Source: an uncultured Roseburia sp. (GTDB lineage Bacteria; Bacillota; Clostridia; Lachnospirales; Lachnospiraceae). Taken from it: DNA of 64,000 bases. The stretch covers positions 29,947-93,946 of the forward strand of contig CANDCP010000007.1 of assembly GCA_947383215.1 (NCBI GenBank), in the 5' to 3' direction. Below the pieces are notes generated by a model. The model was not told the origin of the DNA, did not search any database, and saw only the letters and a list, made by a program, of their open reading frames with translations. Positions 18,273-26,799 of this stretch are shown here, one piece after another (positions within the stretch are counted from its first letter, which is position 1; every line of letters begins with the position of its first letter). The position numbers were made by a program, and so were the translations under genes.

Positions 18273-19307
18273 TCAGAATCCTAACAGGTAAATCGCCGCA
18301 AACAAAAGATTCGGGATACAGCAGAGAAGCAGACCGCACGGTTTTTTAAGCTGCCGCCTGCACAACGCGAGCGTAATACCGAAGATCCCAAGCATAATTG
18401 CCCCCAGCATAATTCCCATCGAGGAAACCATACAGCACGCGAGCATCAGATGCACCGTCAGAACCCAGTCTCTCGGCTGCCATTTCTCCTGCGTCAGACG
18501 CAGCCCCATATAAAACGCGAACGGTAGAAGGACGGACGCGAGTACGGCTTTCCCCTGCCAGATCCGAAGCAGCATCACGGTCCCCTGCGTATGCGTCGTC
18601 GAAAAACAATACATCTGAATTACCGCCGCGAACAAGACAAAGAAAGCCGTCTTTTTTCTGTCCCCCGCAAACAGCTCCCTGCCGGTTATAAAAAGCACGG
18701 CATATGCCAACGGCAATAATACAAGCGGAAGGACGGTGTGCGCAAGCATCGCGGCGTGCACGCCGGAAAATTTACTCAAAACAGCGATAAAAATCGGAAA
18801 CGGCGATAAGACATACCGGGACGGAAAGCTCTTATATTTCCCTCCTGTATACGGATTTACCCGAAAAATAGAATCCGTCTGCACCGCCGTCTGCGCGGTC
18901 GCCACATAAAACGCGTCGTCGTCGTCCACATGCGTATAACGGGCATATACAAACATCTGAAAAAGAATAACCAAAAGCGCGAAAACCGCCGCAAAAGACG
19001 CGCCGCGCGCCGCCGCCGGGAATGATCTGACCATATCCGCAATTCTCCTGCGGTTGATAATAAGAGACGCGACCGAGAGCGCAAGCAGCGCCAAAAGATA
19101 CAGCGCGGCAAGGAGGGACAGAGAGCGTTTTAAGAATGTACAGGGAATGGCAAGTATCTGAAATAATGCAAAACACGCGACAAACCCGCTGCACCAGTTT
19201 TTTAGAACAGACTCTTCCCCTTCTTTTTGTTTCCCCGTATACAGCATTCCCACCAAAAACGGAATCATCCCCATGGCGGCGCCTAACAGCCCGATTCTGA
19301 TTAACAT
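18273..19307 (-). CDS. DUF6077-like polytopic membrane protein
   Basis: The 344-residue product is strongly hydrophobic with about nine or ten membrane segments. The only large polar loop (about residues 125-165) carries THVDDDDAFYVATAQTA and VNPYTGGKYKSFPSRYVLSPFP, a motif-bearing loop in the position where GT-C glycosyltransferases hold their catalytic acidic residues. This supports a GT-C-like role using a polyprenyl-phosphate sugar outside the membrane, but it is an inference. It ends without a soluble domain, and the following gene begins with membrane segments like a continuation. GGAGGT lies five bases before the ATG. The promoter at 19330-19358 makes it the first gene of the glycan operon. 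Confidence 0.7.
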   Translation of the reverse strand: MLIRIGLLGAAMGMIPFLVGMLYTGKQKEGEESVLKNWCSGFVACFALFQILAIPCTFLKRSLSLLAALYLLALLALSVASLIINRRRIADMVRSFPAAARGASFAAVFALLVILFQMFVYARYTHVDDDDAFYVATAQTAVQTDSIFRVNPYTGGKYKSFPSRYVLSPFPIFIAVLSKFSGVHAAMLAHTVLPLVLLPLAYAVLFITGRELFAGDRKKTAFFVLFAAVIQMYCFSTTHTQGTVMLLRIWQGKAVLASVLLPFAFYMGLRLTQEKWQPRDWVLTVHLMLACCMVSSMGIMLGAIMLGIFGITLALCRRQLKKPCGLLLCCIPNLLFAAIYLLGF

Positions 19308-19329
19308 ACGCTACCTCCATTTTCTCTCT

Positions 19330-19358
19330 ATCATACACTATTATTTCCCATCTTTCAA
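19330..19358 (-). promoter_or_regulatory. Strong promoter of the glycan assembly operon
   Basis: On the minus strand TTGAAA and TATGAT are 17 bases apart, with the first ATG (19307) about 20 bases past the expected start. It diverges from the promoter at 19387-19415, with only 28 bases between their -35 boxes. Confidence 0.8.
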
Positions 19359-19386
19359 TTCGGTATTTACGGATTTTACCCATTGC

Positions 19387-19415
19387 TTGCTTTTTCACAC
19401 GGTTACTGCTATTAT
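19387..19415 (+). promoter_or_regulatory. Extended -10 promoter of the UDP-sugar pyrophosphorylase gene
   Basis: On the plus strand TTGCTT and TATTAT are 17 bases apart and TGC precedes the -10 box. The predicted leader is about 70 bases and ends in GGAGG seven bases before the ATG. Confidence 0.7.
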
Positions 19416-19491
19416 TTTCTTATTCGGGATACACTATTTTTAACCGGTCAATGATTGCCCTGTTAACGCAAAACAATTTGGAGGATAACCT

Positions 19492-20718
19492 ATGAATTAT
19501 ACACAGGCATATGAACTGCTTAAACACAAAGGACAGACACATATTCTTGACTTTTTTGACTCTTTAACGGAAAAGGACCGACAGCGTCTGCTCGCGCAGA
19601 TCGAACACATCGACTGGTCTGTCGTCGAGGCGGCCGGCCGCAAAAACGAGACAAAGTCCCGCGGAAAAACAGAACCTCTAAACGCGATTGAAGCTGCGGA
19701 GATGGAGCGCAAAAAAGACGCGTTTCACTCGCTGGGCATAAAGGCCATACGTGATAAAAAGGTGGGCTGCGTGCTGCTCGCCGGCGGCCAGGGAACGCGC
19801 CTGGGCTTTGACAAGCCCAAAGGAATGTTAAATATCGGTATCAACCGAAAGCTGTATCTGTTTGAAATGCTGATCTGCAACCTTATGAAAAACACGCGCG
19901 ACGCGGAAACGACGGTCCCGCTCTACATCATGACGAGCGACAAAAACCATGAGGATACCGTCACCTTTTTTCAGGAGCATAACTTTTTCGGGTATCCCAA
20001 GGAGGATATTTCCTTCTTCATTCAGGAAATGGTTCCCTGCACAGACTTCCACGGAAAAATTCTGATGGAAAATCCGTCGGCGATCTGTATGTCCCCAAAC
20101 GGCAACGGCGGATGGTATACCTCCATGCAAAACGCCGGAATTTTAGAGGACGTCAAAAAACGCGGGCTGGAATGGATGAACGTATTCTCTGTCGACAATG
20201 CGCTCCAGCAGATTGCGGATCCGGCGTTTATCGGCGCAACGATCGACTCCGGCTGCGTCAGCGGGGCAAAAGTCGTACGAAAAGCCTCTCCCGACGAACG
20301 CGTCGGCGTTTTGTGCCTGGAAGACGGACGGCCTTCCATCGTAGAGTATTATGAAATGACACAGGAGATGGCAAATTTGAGAAAGCCAAACGGCGACCTG
20401 GTTTACGGTTTTGGCGTAACTTTAAACTATCTTTTCCGCGTGGACATGCTAAACGAAATGCTCGGCGCAAATATGCCCCTGCATATTGTCGAAAAGAAAA
20501 TCCCTTACATGGACCGCGAAGGAAACTATATAAAGCCCGACAAACCGAACGGCTATAAATTCGAGACGCTTGTACTTGACATGGTCCACATGTCGCACAG
20601 CTGTATTCCGTGTGAAGTTATCCGCGACAAAGAATTTGCCCCTATCAAAAACGCGTCCGGCGTAGACTCCCCCGAAAGCGCGAGGAAGCTGCTCGCCGCA
20701 AACGGAATCGAGCTGTAA
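19492..20718 (+). CDS. UDPGP-family UDP-sugar pyrophosphorylase (UDP-GlcNAc/UDP-hexose type)
   Basis: The 408-residue product belongs to the eukaryote-like UDPGP family (AGX1/Qri1), not the bacterial GalU family. The nucleotide-binding loop LLAGGQGTRLGFDKPKGM sits at residues 95-111, and MSPNGNGGWY, a GNGG motif, and VFSVDNALQQIADP (uridine and metal contacts) follow. It makes a UDP-sugar, probably UDP-N-acetylhexosamine or UDP-glucose, from UTP and the sugar-1-phosphate in the cytoplasm. This would supply donors for the surrounding clusters. It is the only plus-strand gene in the window, and it is flanked by a divergent promoter on one side and a shared terminator hairpin on the other. The exact sugar is unresolved. 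Confidence 0.9.
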   Translation: MNYTQAYELLKHKGQTHILDFFDSLTEKDRQRLLAQIEHIDWSVVEAAGRKNETKSRGKTEPLNAIEAAEMERKKDAFHSLGIKAIRDKKVGCVLLAGGQGTRLGFDKPKGMLNIGINRKLYLFEMLICNLMKNTRDAETTVPLYIMTSDKNHEDTVTFFQEHNFFGYPKEDISFFIQEMVPCTDFHGKILMENPSAICMSPNGNGGWYTSMQNAGILEDVKKRGLEWMNVFSVDNALQQIADPAFIGATIDSGCVSGAKVVRKASPDERVGVLCLEDGRPSIVEYYEMTQEMANLRKPNGDLVYGFGVTLNYLFRVDMLNEMLGANMPLHIVEKKIPYMDREGNYIKPDKPNGYKFETLVLDMVHMSHSCIPCEVIRDKEFAPIKNASGVDSPESARKLLAANGIEL

Positions 20719-20751
20719 CCGCATTGACAAATATTGTATCGAATGAAAGAA

Positions 20752-20778
20752 AGAGCGCCTTACATCTTAAGGCGCTCT
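20752..20778 (-). terminator. Strong terminator built into the 3' end of the thioesterase gene
   Basis: AGAGCGCCTT and AAGGCGCTCT form a perfect ten-base-pair stem with a seven-base loop. On the minus strand it is followed by TTCTTTC. The last codons and stop of the thioesterase (20760-20762) lie inside the hairpin. It may also stop transcription arriving from the plus-strand gene at 20718, although the T-tract is poor in that direction. Confidence 0.8.
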
Positions 20779-21461
20779 GTTATCAATTCCGCTAACTCCA
20801 TCGGATATTCTTTTATAAAAAAATGATTGTTCCCTATCTCGATATATTCCGGTTCCTCCGCAAACCGCGACGACCATTTCAGGGCGTCCTCCCTGCAAAC
20901 ATCCCCCGGCGCATAGAAAAACGTAACGGGGACGTCGGGACGAATATCGTGATTCCGCTTATAATCGGCGATCAGCCGGTAATCCTGCCGAATCGGTTCA
21001 AAAAACATTCTTCTGAAATGGCGGTTTTCCAAAAAACGGTCCTGAAACTTGTCAAAGCCGCCAAATTCCATCATCTTATGCGCAAACGCAAGATCGTCGA
21101 GCTTTACATACTCTGCGCTGCCCCAATCCTCCCCTGGCGCCTCATGAGCCGCCAGAAAAAGCCGCGTTATCTCCGCCTTCACAAGCCCGCGGGCGACCAT
21201 CTCGTATACGACGACGCTCCCCATGCTGTACCCGAAAATTACCGTCTTACGCTCCGGCTTGAAACAGCCGTTAAGCTTCATTGCCATATCCCGCACCATA
21301 TCGTCAAACGTCGGATAAAAATCCTCCCCGCCGCGCGCGCCGTGCCCCGCATAGTCGAACGCCACAAGCTCGACCTCCTGCGGCAGATATTTTTTTAGTC
21401 CGTCAAAACAATCCGCATTCCCCCCTGCGTAGGGAATACAAAACAACTGAATTTTGTCCAT
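20760..21461 (-). CDS. Type II thioesterase (GrsT/SrfAD-like alpha/beta hydrolase)
   Basis: The 233-residue product matches type II thioesterases of nonribosomal peptide and polyketide systems: FCIPYAGGNADCF at the N-terminus, the nucleophile elbow GYSMGS with S79, D187 in YAPGDV and H213 in GNNHFF. Such enzymes clear wrongly loaded or stalled acyl groups from carrier proteins, or offload them. The operon encodes two carrier proteins and two ligases, so editing of those carriers is the natural role. The start at 21461 has AGGAG eight bases upstream and lies 16 bases after the acyltransferase stop; a longer frame from 21581 would overlap that gene and has no ribosome site. It is the last gene of the operon, and its end is part of the terminator. 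Confidence 0.88.
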   Translation of the reverse strand: MDKIQLFCIPYAGGNADCFDGLKKYLPQEVELVAFDYAGHGARGGEDFYPTFDDMVRDMAMKLNGCFKPERKTVIFGYSMGSVVVYEMVARGLVKAEITRLFLAAHEAPGEDWGSAEYVKLDDLAFAHKMMEFGGFDKFQDRFLENRHFRRMFFEPIRQDYRLIADYKRNHDIRPDVPVTFFYAPGDVCREDALKWSSRFAEEPEYIEIGNNHFFIKEYPMELAELITERLKM

Positions 21462-21477
21462 ATCCCGCTCCTGTCGA

Positions 21478-23067
21478 TTAGTACGCCATATACACAAACG
21501 CTGACGCATCGTATCCCGGACCGTAAATTCCAAGAATGAGCACGGCAAATATCGCGCCCAGATAAATCGCCCAGCGCACAATTAAATTCTGCTTTGCAAT
21601 CATCTCACGCACGGAACCCTTCTGCTGAAGATGACTGACAAATCCGAATAACGCGATACACATCAGCGCGAGCGTGAAATCCTGCCTGTCAAGTCCGAAC
21701 TTATAGAGCGTCCCGTCAAAAAGCACCCACGGATTAAATTCCCGAACCGCGGCTTTCAAAACGTACCAGCTCTGATGCAGCGTCCCCGGCCTTGTCAGAA
21801 GGCGGCCGCCGGTAAAAATCAGCGTCGTCCTCGCCATCTGGAAAAAGAGAAACGACGGCGCCTGCGTGTTAATCTTTAATTTTACGGCCAGCCTCTTGAA
21901 GTCCTCCTCAAATGAAACTGACATAAAAATCATAAACGCATAATAAATCCCCCAGGCGAGATACGTCTTTCCGGTTCCATGCCATAATCCGGTCAGCACC
22001 CAGGTTACGGAAACAGGAATGACCGTTACAATGCTTCTCGTCAGACGATCCGGCAGCTTTCCTCTCGCCGCCTTCGTAATCCCTTTCACCAGGCCGGATG
22101 TGGAAATCGGATAATACACGTAATCCTTAAACCATCCGCCCAGCGTCATATGCCATCTTCTCCAAAACTCCGTGACCGATTTCGCGGAAAACGGATGATT
22201 GAAGTTTAAGTCCAGCTCTACGCCGAAAATCTGCGATATACCTCTCGCCATGTCCATGCATCCGGAAAAATCCGCGTAAATATAGACCACGTCAAAAAGC
22301 ATTGCAAGAATCTGCACCAGCCCGCCGTATTTTTCATAGCTGCCGTAAGCGCCGTTAATAAAAATATTGATACGGTCAGCCAAAACCAGCTTTTTAAAAT
22401 ACCCCCATATCATCAGCTGCATGCCGGACGCAACTCTGTCATAGTCAAAGCGAAGCTCCTGCTTCAGCCGTTCCCCCAGCCTTCCGTAACGCTCAATCGG
22501 CCCCTGCAGGATATGAGGGAAATAAATCGCGTACAGCAGGAAACGCAGATAATTTTTTTCATATCCCACGCGCTTCCAGTATACGTCCAAAAGATAGCTT
22601 AAAGACGTAAATGTATAATAGGAAATACCGAGCGGCACAATAATGTACGCGGCGCTAAAGGTCCCCTCGCCGCCCATAGCGCGGATCAGCTCATTGATCG
22701 GCTCCACAAAAAACTTTGTGAATTTTACCACGCACAGGATTCCGACGTTTAAAAGCAGCGCCGCAACGACAACGCGGCGGCAGCGCCTTTTCGCGCGCTC
22801 CTTTATCGCTTTCTTATCCTGCCTTGTAAGCCCTTCGCCGGCAAGCTGTCCCTCCTGTTTTTTATAGATCCTCCCCATCCAAACGCCCGCAAGATAGACG
22901 GAAAAGCTTGTCGTCAAAATAAACGGAAAAAACTTTACGCCCGCAACAGCGTAAAACGCTATACTCAGCAGCAAAAGCGCCACCCACCTGTATTTTACAG
23001 GAAACAGATAGAAGAAGATGATTCCGGCTATCAGGAAAGCCAAAAATTCCAGTTGTATGAATGTCAT
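21478..23067 (-). CDS. MBOAT-family membrane O-acyltransferase (DltB/AlgI-like), second copy
   Basis: The 529-residue product has about ten membrane segments and the MBOAT signatures FWRRWHMTLGGWFKDYVYYP and LTGLWHGTGKTYLAWG, the latter with the invariant histidine of the family. MBOAT proteins such as DltB move an acyl or aminoacyl group from a carrier protein or coenzyme across the membrane to a partner SGNH protein or directly to the surface polymer. The start at 23067 follows GGAGG by five bases; an in-frame TTG at 23109 is rejected. It lies after a DltD-like gene (23153-24616), the usual MBOAT plus SGNH pairing. A stretch near residues 85-105 is rich in charged residues and forms the cytoplasmic loop. 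Confidence 0.92.
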   Translation of the reverse strand: MTFIQLEFLAFLIAGIIFFYLFPVKYRWVALLLLSIAFYAVAGVKFFPFILTTSFSVYLAGVWMGRIYKKQEGQLAGEGLTRQDKKAIKERAKRRCRRVVVAALLLNVGILCVVKFTKFFVEPINELIRAMGGEGTFSAAYIIVPLGISYYTFTSLSYLLDVYWKRVGYEKNYLRFLLYAIYFPHILQGPIERYGRLGERLKQELRFDYDRVASGMQLMIWGYFKKLVLADRINIFINGAYGSYEKYGGLVQILAMLFDVVYIYADFSGCMDMARGISQIFGVELDLNFNHPFSAKSVTEFWRRWHMTLGGWFKDYVYYPISTSGLVKGITKAARGKLPDRLTRSIVTVIPVSVTWVLTGLWHGTGKTYLAWGIYYAFMIFMSVSFEEDFKRLAVKLKINTQAPSFLFFQMARTTLIFTGGRLLTRPGTLHQSWYVLKAAVREFNPWVLFDGTLYKFGLDRQDFTLALMCIALFGFVSHLQQKGSVREMIAKQNLIVRWAIYLGAIFAVLILGIYGPGYDASAFVYMAY

Positions 23068-23152
23068 AAGTTCCTCCAAAATTTTCTCTGAAATATTTAC
23101 AATGGACAAAAGTGAAATACGTTTTTATTCCGGCCGCAGCCGCGGCTTCGCG

Positions 23153-24616
23153 CTAATCAACAACATAGTCATGCTTTACCCTCAGGGTTGCAAACGCATT
23201 GTTATAGTAAATATACGCTCTGTCAATAATCTTTTGGCTGCGGTTATCATAGATGAAAACATTCACGCCGCCATTGTTAATTCTCTGCTCCCTGTCGTCA
23301 AAAAGCAACTGCGTCACACCTTCATTCGTCACGGAAAATCCCAATCCGTTCCGGAACGCCCCCTCATATAACACACTGTTATTTGCCGTCTGCTGGTACT
23401 GACAGACGCCGCCGCTTATATGCCAGACAAACCGGTTTCCCTCTAACGTGCGATAATCCTGCGTAATCCCGTATTCCGACAACGCAAGCTGCATCTCGTG
23501 CGTCCAATACGGTATCAGGTTGCTGCTGCCGCTGATAATCACATCATAATTTTCATTCTTCAGATAGGTAAAGTAATTGGCCACATCCCCGTTCGAAATC
23601 ATATAGCTTTCCCGAAGCTTATCGTGGTACTGATCTAAATACTCCTCGCTGATCAGCCCTTCTTTTCTGCGATCCTTCATCTCATAATGTTCCACAAGAT
23701 ATTTCGCGATATAGCCGCTCATTTTCGCCGCGCCTCTGATATTTAAATGATCCATATCCTTCATATCCGCAGTCATATCAAAACGAATCGCCCTGAGCAG
23801 TTCTCCGGTGTTAAAATCGAGGAACGGAAGATTCGCCTCGGCGGCAAGCGCGCTTGCGCCCTCATGCTTCGTCAGATTCCAGTTTGCCTTAGGCGTTTTA
23901 ATCAGCAGAACGTCGATGCCTTCCTCCTCGCACAATGTCAGTATCTTCTTAAAATATTCCAGCTCGTAATCCACCATCTGACTGTCGCTCGGATTATCGC
24001 CGTCAATACATATCCGGTTATAATTCTGCGGCTCCAGCCCGGTGAACAGCACGCCGCCGCGATATTGGATCTTATTCTCCTCTTTCCGGGAAAAATCTTC
24101 TTTTTCAAGCTCTTTCCAGCGCGTATGGTATTTCATAATGTTGAAAATATATGTCCACGAAGACTGCGCGTTTTTGAGAGAACGCTGCGCGAGAATCATC
24201 TCCATCTTGTTTTTTGAAAACCGCATATTATCCATCGCCTTACGCATACTGGCCGCGTCCTCACGCACATAAAGCATACTTACGTCGAGCACGAGCGTGG
24301 AAATATCCTGTCTCCTTAAGCATTCCTTTAGCCAATAATAGGAGCAGAACAAGTTCTGATTGGAGGTTCCAAGCGCATACGCCGAAATTCCGTAGTCCTC
24401 ATACATTTCGATCGGACAGGCGCCCGCCACTACCTGGCTGCTCCCTATAATCGCTACGTCAATCGTATTTTTCTCGATTGCATAAAATTCCCGCATTACA
24501 TCCGTCTCACAGTTATGGTCTCTCCACTTCGCGACAAGAACTCCGCTTACCCATTGAAACAGCAATACGAATACCAGGACAAATATGATTGTTTTTATTA
24601 TCTGTGCTTTTTTCAT
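23153..24616 (-). CDS. Membrane-anchored SGNH/DltD-like protein
   Basis: The 487-residue product has one N-terminal membrane segment (about residues 8-28) and an extracellular SGNH-type domain. The nucleophile block is IIGSSQVVAG with S60, and the Asp/His block is DMDHLNIRGAAK near residue 290. The DltD-like core ends near 320, and a second domain of about 160 residues follows (NYDVIISGSSNLIPYW), which repeats a GSS motif but lacks a second DxxH. DltD-type proteins take an acyl group delivered by the MBOAT partner and place it on the polymer. It is a clear paralogue of 33864-35336 in length and architecture. The downstream 85-base gap contains a GC-rich inverted repeat but no T-tract. Confidence 0.87.
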   Translation of the reverse strand: MKKAQIIKTIIFVLVFVLLFQWVSGVLVAKWRDHNCETDVMREFYAIEKNTIDVAIIGSSQVVAGACPIEMYEDYGISAYALGTSNQNLFCSYYWLKECLRRQDISTLVLDVSMLYVREDAASMRKAMDNMRFSKNKMEMILAQRSLKNAQSSWTYIFNIMKYHTRWKELEKEDFSRKEENKIQYRGGVLFTGLEPQNYNRICIDGDNPSDSQMVDYELEYFKKILTLCEEEGIDVLLIKTPKANWNLTKHEGASALAAEANLPFLDFNTGELLRAIRFDMTADMKDMDHLNIRGAAKMSGYIAKYLVEHYEMKDRRKEGLISEEYLDQYHDKLRESYMISNGDVANYFTYLKNENYDVIISGSSNLIPYWTHEMQLALSEYGITQDYRTLEGNRFVWHISGGVCQYQQTANNSVLYEGAFRNGLGFSVTNEGVTQLLFDDREQRINNGGVNVFIYDNRSQKIIDRAYIYYNNAFATLRVKHDYVVD

Positions 24617-24644
24617 AATTTTACTCCATTCATCTGCCTGTAAT

Positions 24645-26783
24645 TTATATCTTTATTTTTACTTTTACCGACTTCACTCCATAGAATGTTTTTCCGTCTA
24701 ACTTCTTATATGCTTTTATTCTATAGTAGTAGGTTTTCTTTTTCTTAACTGTTTTATCCGTATAGCTTTTCTTCGATTTCTTCAATGTTGCAATTTTCTT
24801 ATAGCCCGAATTCTTTTTGGTGGAACGATAGAGCACATAACCCGTCGCCTTTGAATTTTTCTTCCACGTCAGCTTGGCGTATTTCTTGCTGACACGGCTT
24901 ACCTTAAGCGTCGGGGCCTTTAAGATAACGCCTCTTGTCCTGCCGCTTAGCGGACTCGTGCAGTATTCATAATCATTTTTTGCCGTCACTTTATAATAGT
25001 ATGTCTTATTTACGGCGGCCGTCTTATCCGTATATGAATTTTTTGTGCTTGTACCGATCAGCTGATACGTCCCGTTTGCGCTGGTCGCGCGGTACACATC
25101 ATACCGGCTGGCTCCCGATACAGACTTCCATGAAACCTTAATCTTTCCGACTAAAGCGTTTTCCGCCGGGTCTCCTGTCGAAGACGCCTCGAGTTCCGTC
25201 GGCGTAGCGCAGGTCACATACAGATCATAGGAATCCTTGTCCGAACTCTCGTCTTTGTTTGTAACCGTCACCACCGTTTTTCCGGACGCTTTCACTGTGA
25301 CAATCCCGTCGTCGTCAACCGAGGCGACGCTGGTTTTACTGCTGGACCACTTGAATTTTTTTGCATTTGTCCGCGGCAGAATGCTGACGGTATCGCCTAT
25401 GCCCGCCAGATAGTAGCTCCGGCCAAACGATATCGGAATTTTAACCGCGATATTGCAAAACGCCTGCAATCCGTCTGAGGTTGCTGCCACAATCGCCGTG
25501 TTTCCGCCGCCCTTCGCCGTGACAACGCCCGTCGTCTCATCTACGGTCGCGACCCTGGTATCAAGGCTTTTATAGACAATCGAAGAGGCGCTTGTGATAT
25601 GGCTTTTGTAGGACGCCGACACGTTCGCCGTCTTCCCTTCCGTAAGCGTAAGATTCTTCGGGGTAATCGTCATCGAATCCTCGGTGAGGTCCGCAAGCAG
25701 CTTCAGATCTACGCCGGCAAGATTACAGTTTGTCAAAACCGCTTTTTCCGGATCCGGCGCATCCCCGTATATTCTCTGGTAAAAAGAGCACGCCGCCAGA
25801 TAATATCCCGCATATGTAGGATGCTTTGAGTCCGGCCCCACCATCTGTATCTGCGGATACAACAGATTGGCCCGGATCGCGTGCATTCCCGCCGGCACGA
25901 CCTCAATCCCGAGCTTATTCTCGAGCGTCTTATAGGCCGCCGCGAGGAACAGCTGAAACTCCGGAACCGTAAGCGCCCTTGACCCTCCGTCCAGCTTAAT
26001 CACACTGCCGTTGCTGTACCCCTGCGTCATATACAGCAGCGGCTTAGCCTTAGGCTGATAAAGCTCCACAAACTGCAGAAGCTTTTCCACCGCCGGGTAC
26101 GTGGAAGATTCAAAATACGTCATTGGAGCCGTGCTGTGCTCCTGAAATATAATATAATCCCACTCGCTGTTTACCAAAAGCGTAATCAGCTCCTTGTGAT
26201 ACGACATATAAGCGTCGTTCATCCCCGCGTAATAGCGAAGCCTTGCCGATCCGTGCGCCAGCGTCGTAACTTCCAGGTTCTTTCCCTCGCCCAGAGCCAG
26301 CTCCTCCAACGGCTTTTCCACCGTGTATGTGATTCCGCCTGTCGTATAACGCGAAAAACTGTTCCCGACAATCAGCACCCGCGTCGCCTCCTGCGGCTTC
26401 GTCTCCTCTCCGGGCGGCGTCTCCGTATCCTTGGGCGGTTCCGTCTCTGTCGGCATCTCGGTCTCTGTCGGCAGTTCGCTCTGTGCCGACGCCTCAATTT
26501 TGGTTTCCGGCGTTTTCTCCGTTACCGACTCCGTTTCGGCTTCCGGCTCTCTCTCAATCTCCGTCTCCGTTTCGGTTTCCGGCTCCCTCTCAGTCTCCGT
26601 CTCCGTTTCGTTCTCTGTTTCAGCCTCCGGCTCCGCCTTCCAACCGGTACGCTCCGTATTGTCAGACGAAACCCGCAACTCATCGGTCCGTTCCTCCATA
26701 ACCTCCCCGGCGAATGCCACCGCGTTCTCCATGCCTCCCAATACAAGCAGCAGAGAAAGCATGATACAGATTATTCTCTTCAT
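24645..26783 (-). CDS. Secreted SGNH hydrolase with Thr-Glu repeats, Ig-like and FnIII-like domains
   Basis: The 712-residue product has a signal peptide (about 1-26), a Thr/Glu/Pro-rich linker (about 48-135) built from repeated TETE units, then an SGNH domain with VLIVGNSFSRY (nucleophile near residue 143) and PDSKHPTYAGYYLA (Asp/His). The C-terminal half has two Big_2-type Ig-like segments (about 385-560) and two FnIII-like repeats (about 565-712: YDVYRATSANGTY and YVLYRSTKKNSGYKK). The tail is lysine-rich, suggesting ionic binding to anionic wall polymer. It could remove or transfer ester groups at the surface, so it may be an esterase antagonistic to the acyltransferases encoded beside it. 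GGAAG precedes the ATG. Substrate unknown. Confidence 0.82.
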   Translation of the reverse strand: MKRIICIMLSLLLVLGGMENAVAFAGEVMEERTDELRVSSDNTERTGWKAEPEAETENETETETEREPETETETEIEREPEAETESVTEKTPETKIEASAQSELPTETEMPTETEPPKDTETPPGEETKPQEATRVLIVGNSFSRYTTGGITYTVEKPLEELALGEGKNLEVTTLAHGSARLRYYAGMNDAYMSYHKELITLLVNSEWDYIIFQEHSTAPMTYFESSTYPAVEKLLQFVELYQPKAKPLLYMTQGYSNGSVIKLDGGSRALTVPEFQLFLAAAYKTLENKLGIEVVPAGMHAIRANLLYPQIQMVGPDSKHPTYAGYYLAACSFYQRIYGDAPDPEKAVLTNCNLAGVDLKLLADLTEDSMTITPKNLTLTEGKTANVSASYKSHITSASSIVYKSLDTRVATVDETTGVVTAKGGGNTAIVAATSDGLQAFCNIAVKIPISFGRSYYLAGIGDTVSILPRTNAKKFKWSSSKTSVASVDDDGIVTVKASGKTVVTVTNKDESSDKDSYDLYVTCATPTELEASSTGDPAENALVGKIKVSWKSVSGASRYDVYRATSANGTYQLIGTSTKNSYTDKTAAVNKTYYYKVTAKNDYEYCTSPLSGRTRGVILKAPTLKVSRVSKKYAKLTWKKNSKATGYVLYRSTKKNSGYKKIATLKKSKKSYTDKTVKKKKTYYYRIKAYKKLDGKTFYGVKSVKVKIKI
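26440..26640 (-). repeat. Coding low-complexity Thr-Glu repeat tract
   Basis: Repeated six-base Glu-Thr units (GAGACG/GAAACG type) with occasional Pro-Ala breaks fill the linker of the secreted SGNH protein. Unit changes of six bases keep the frame, so length can vary without loss of the protein. Confidence 0.75.
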
Positions 26784-26799
26784 AGTACCCTTCCTAATA

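Noticed and set aside
21462-21581. Longer start for the thioesterase at 21581
   Set aside because: It overlaps the end of the MBOAT gene, and the extra 40 residues do not resemble thioesterases.
23068-23152. GC-rich inverted repeat between the SGNH and MBOAT genes as a terminator
   Set aside because: GCCGC/GCGGC arms exist but no T-tract follows and the next gene has a strong ribosome site.
26440-26640. Short repeated units resembling a tandem-repeat or CRISPR-like array
   Set aside because: Units are six-base coding repeats for Thr-Glu without unique spacers, so it is a protein linker.
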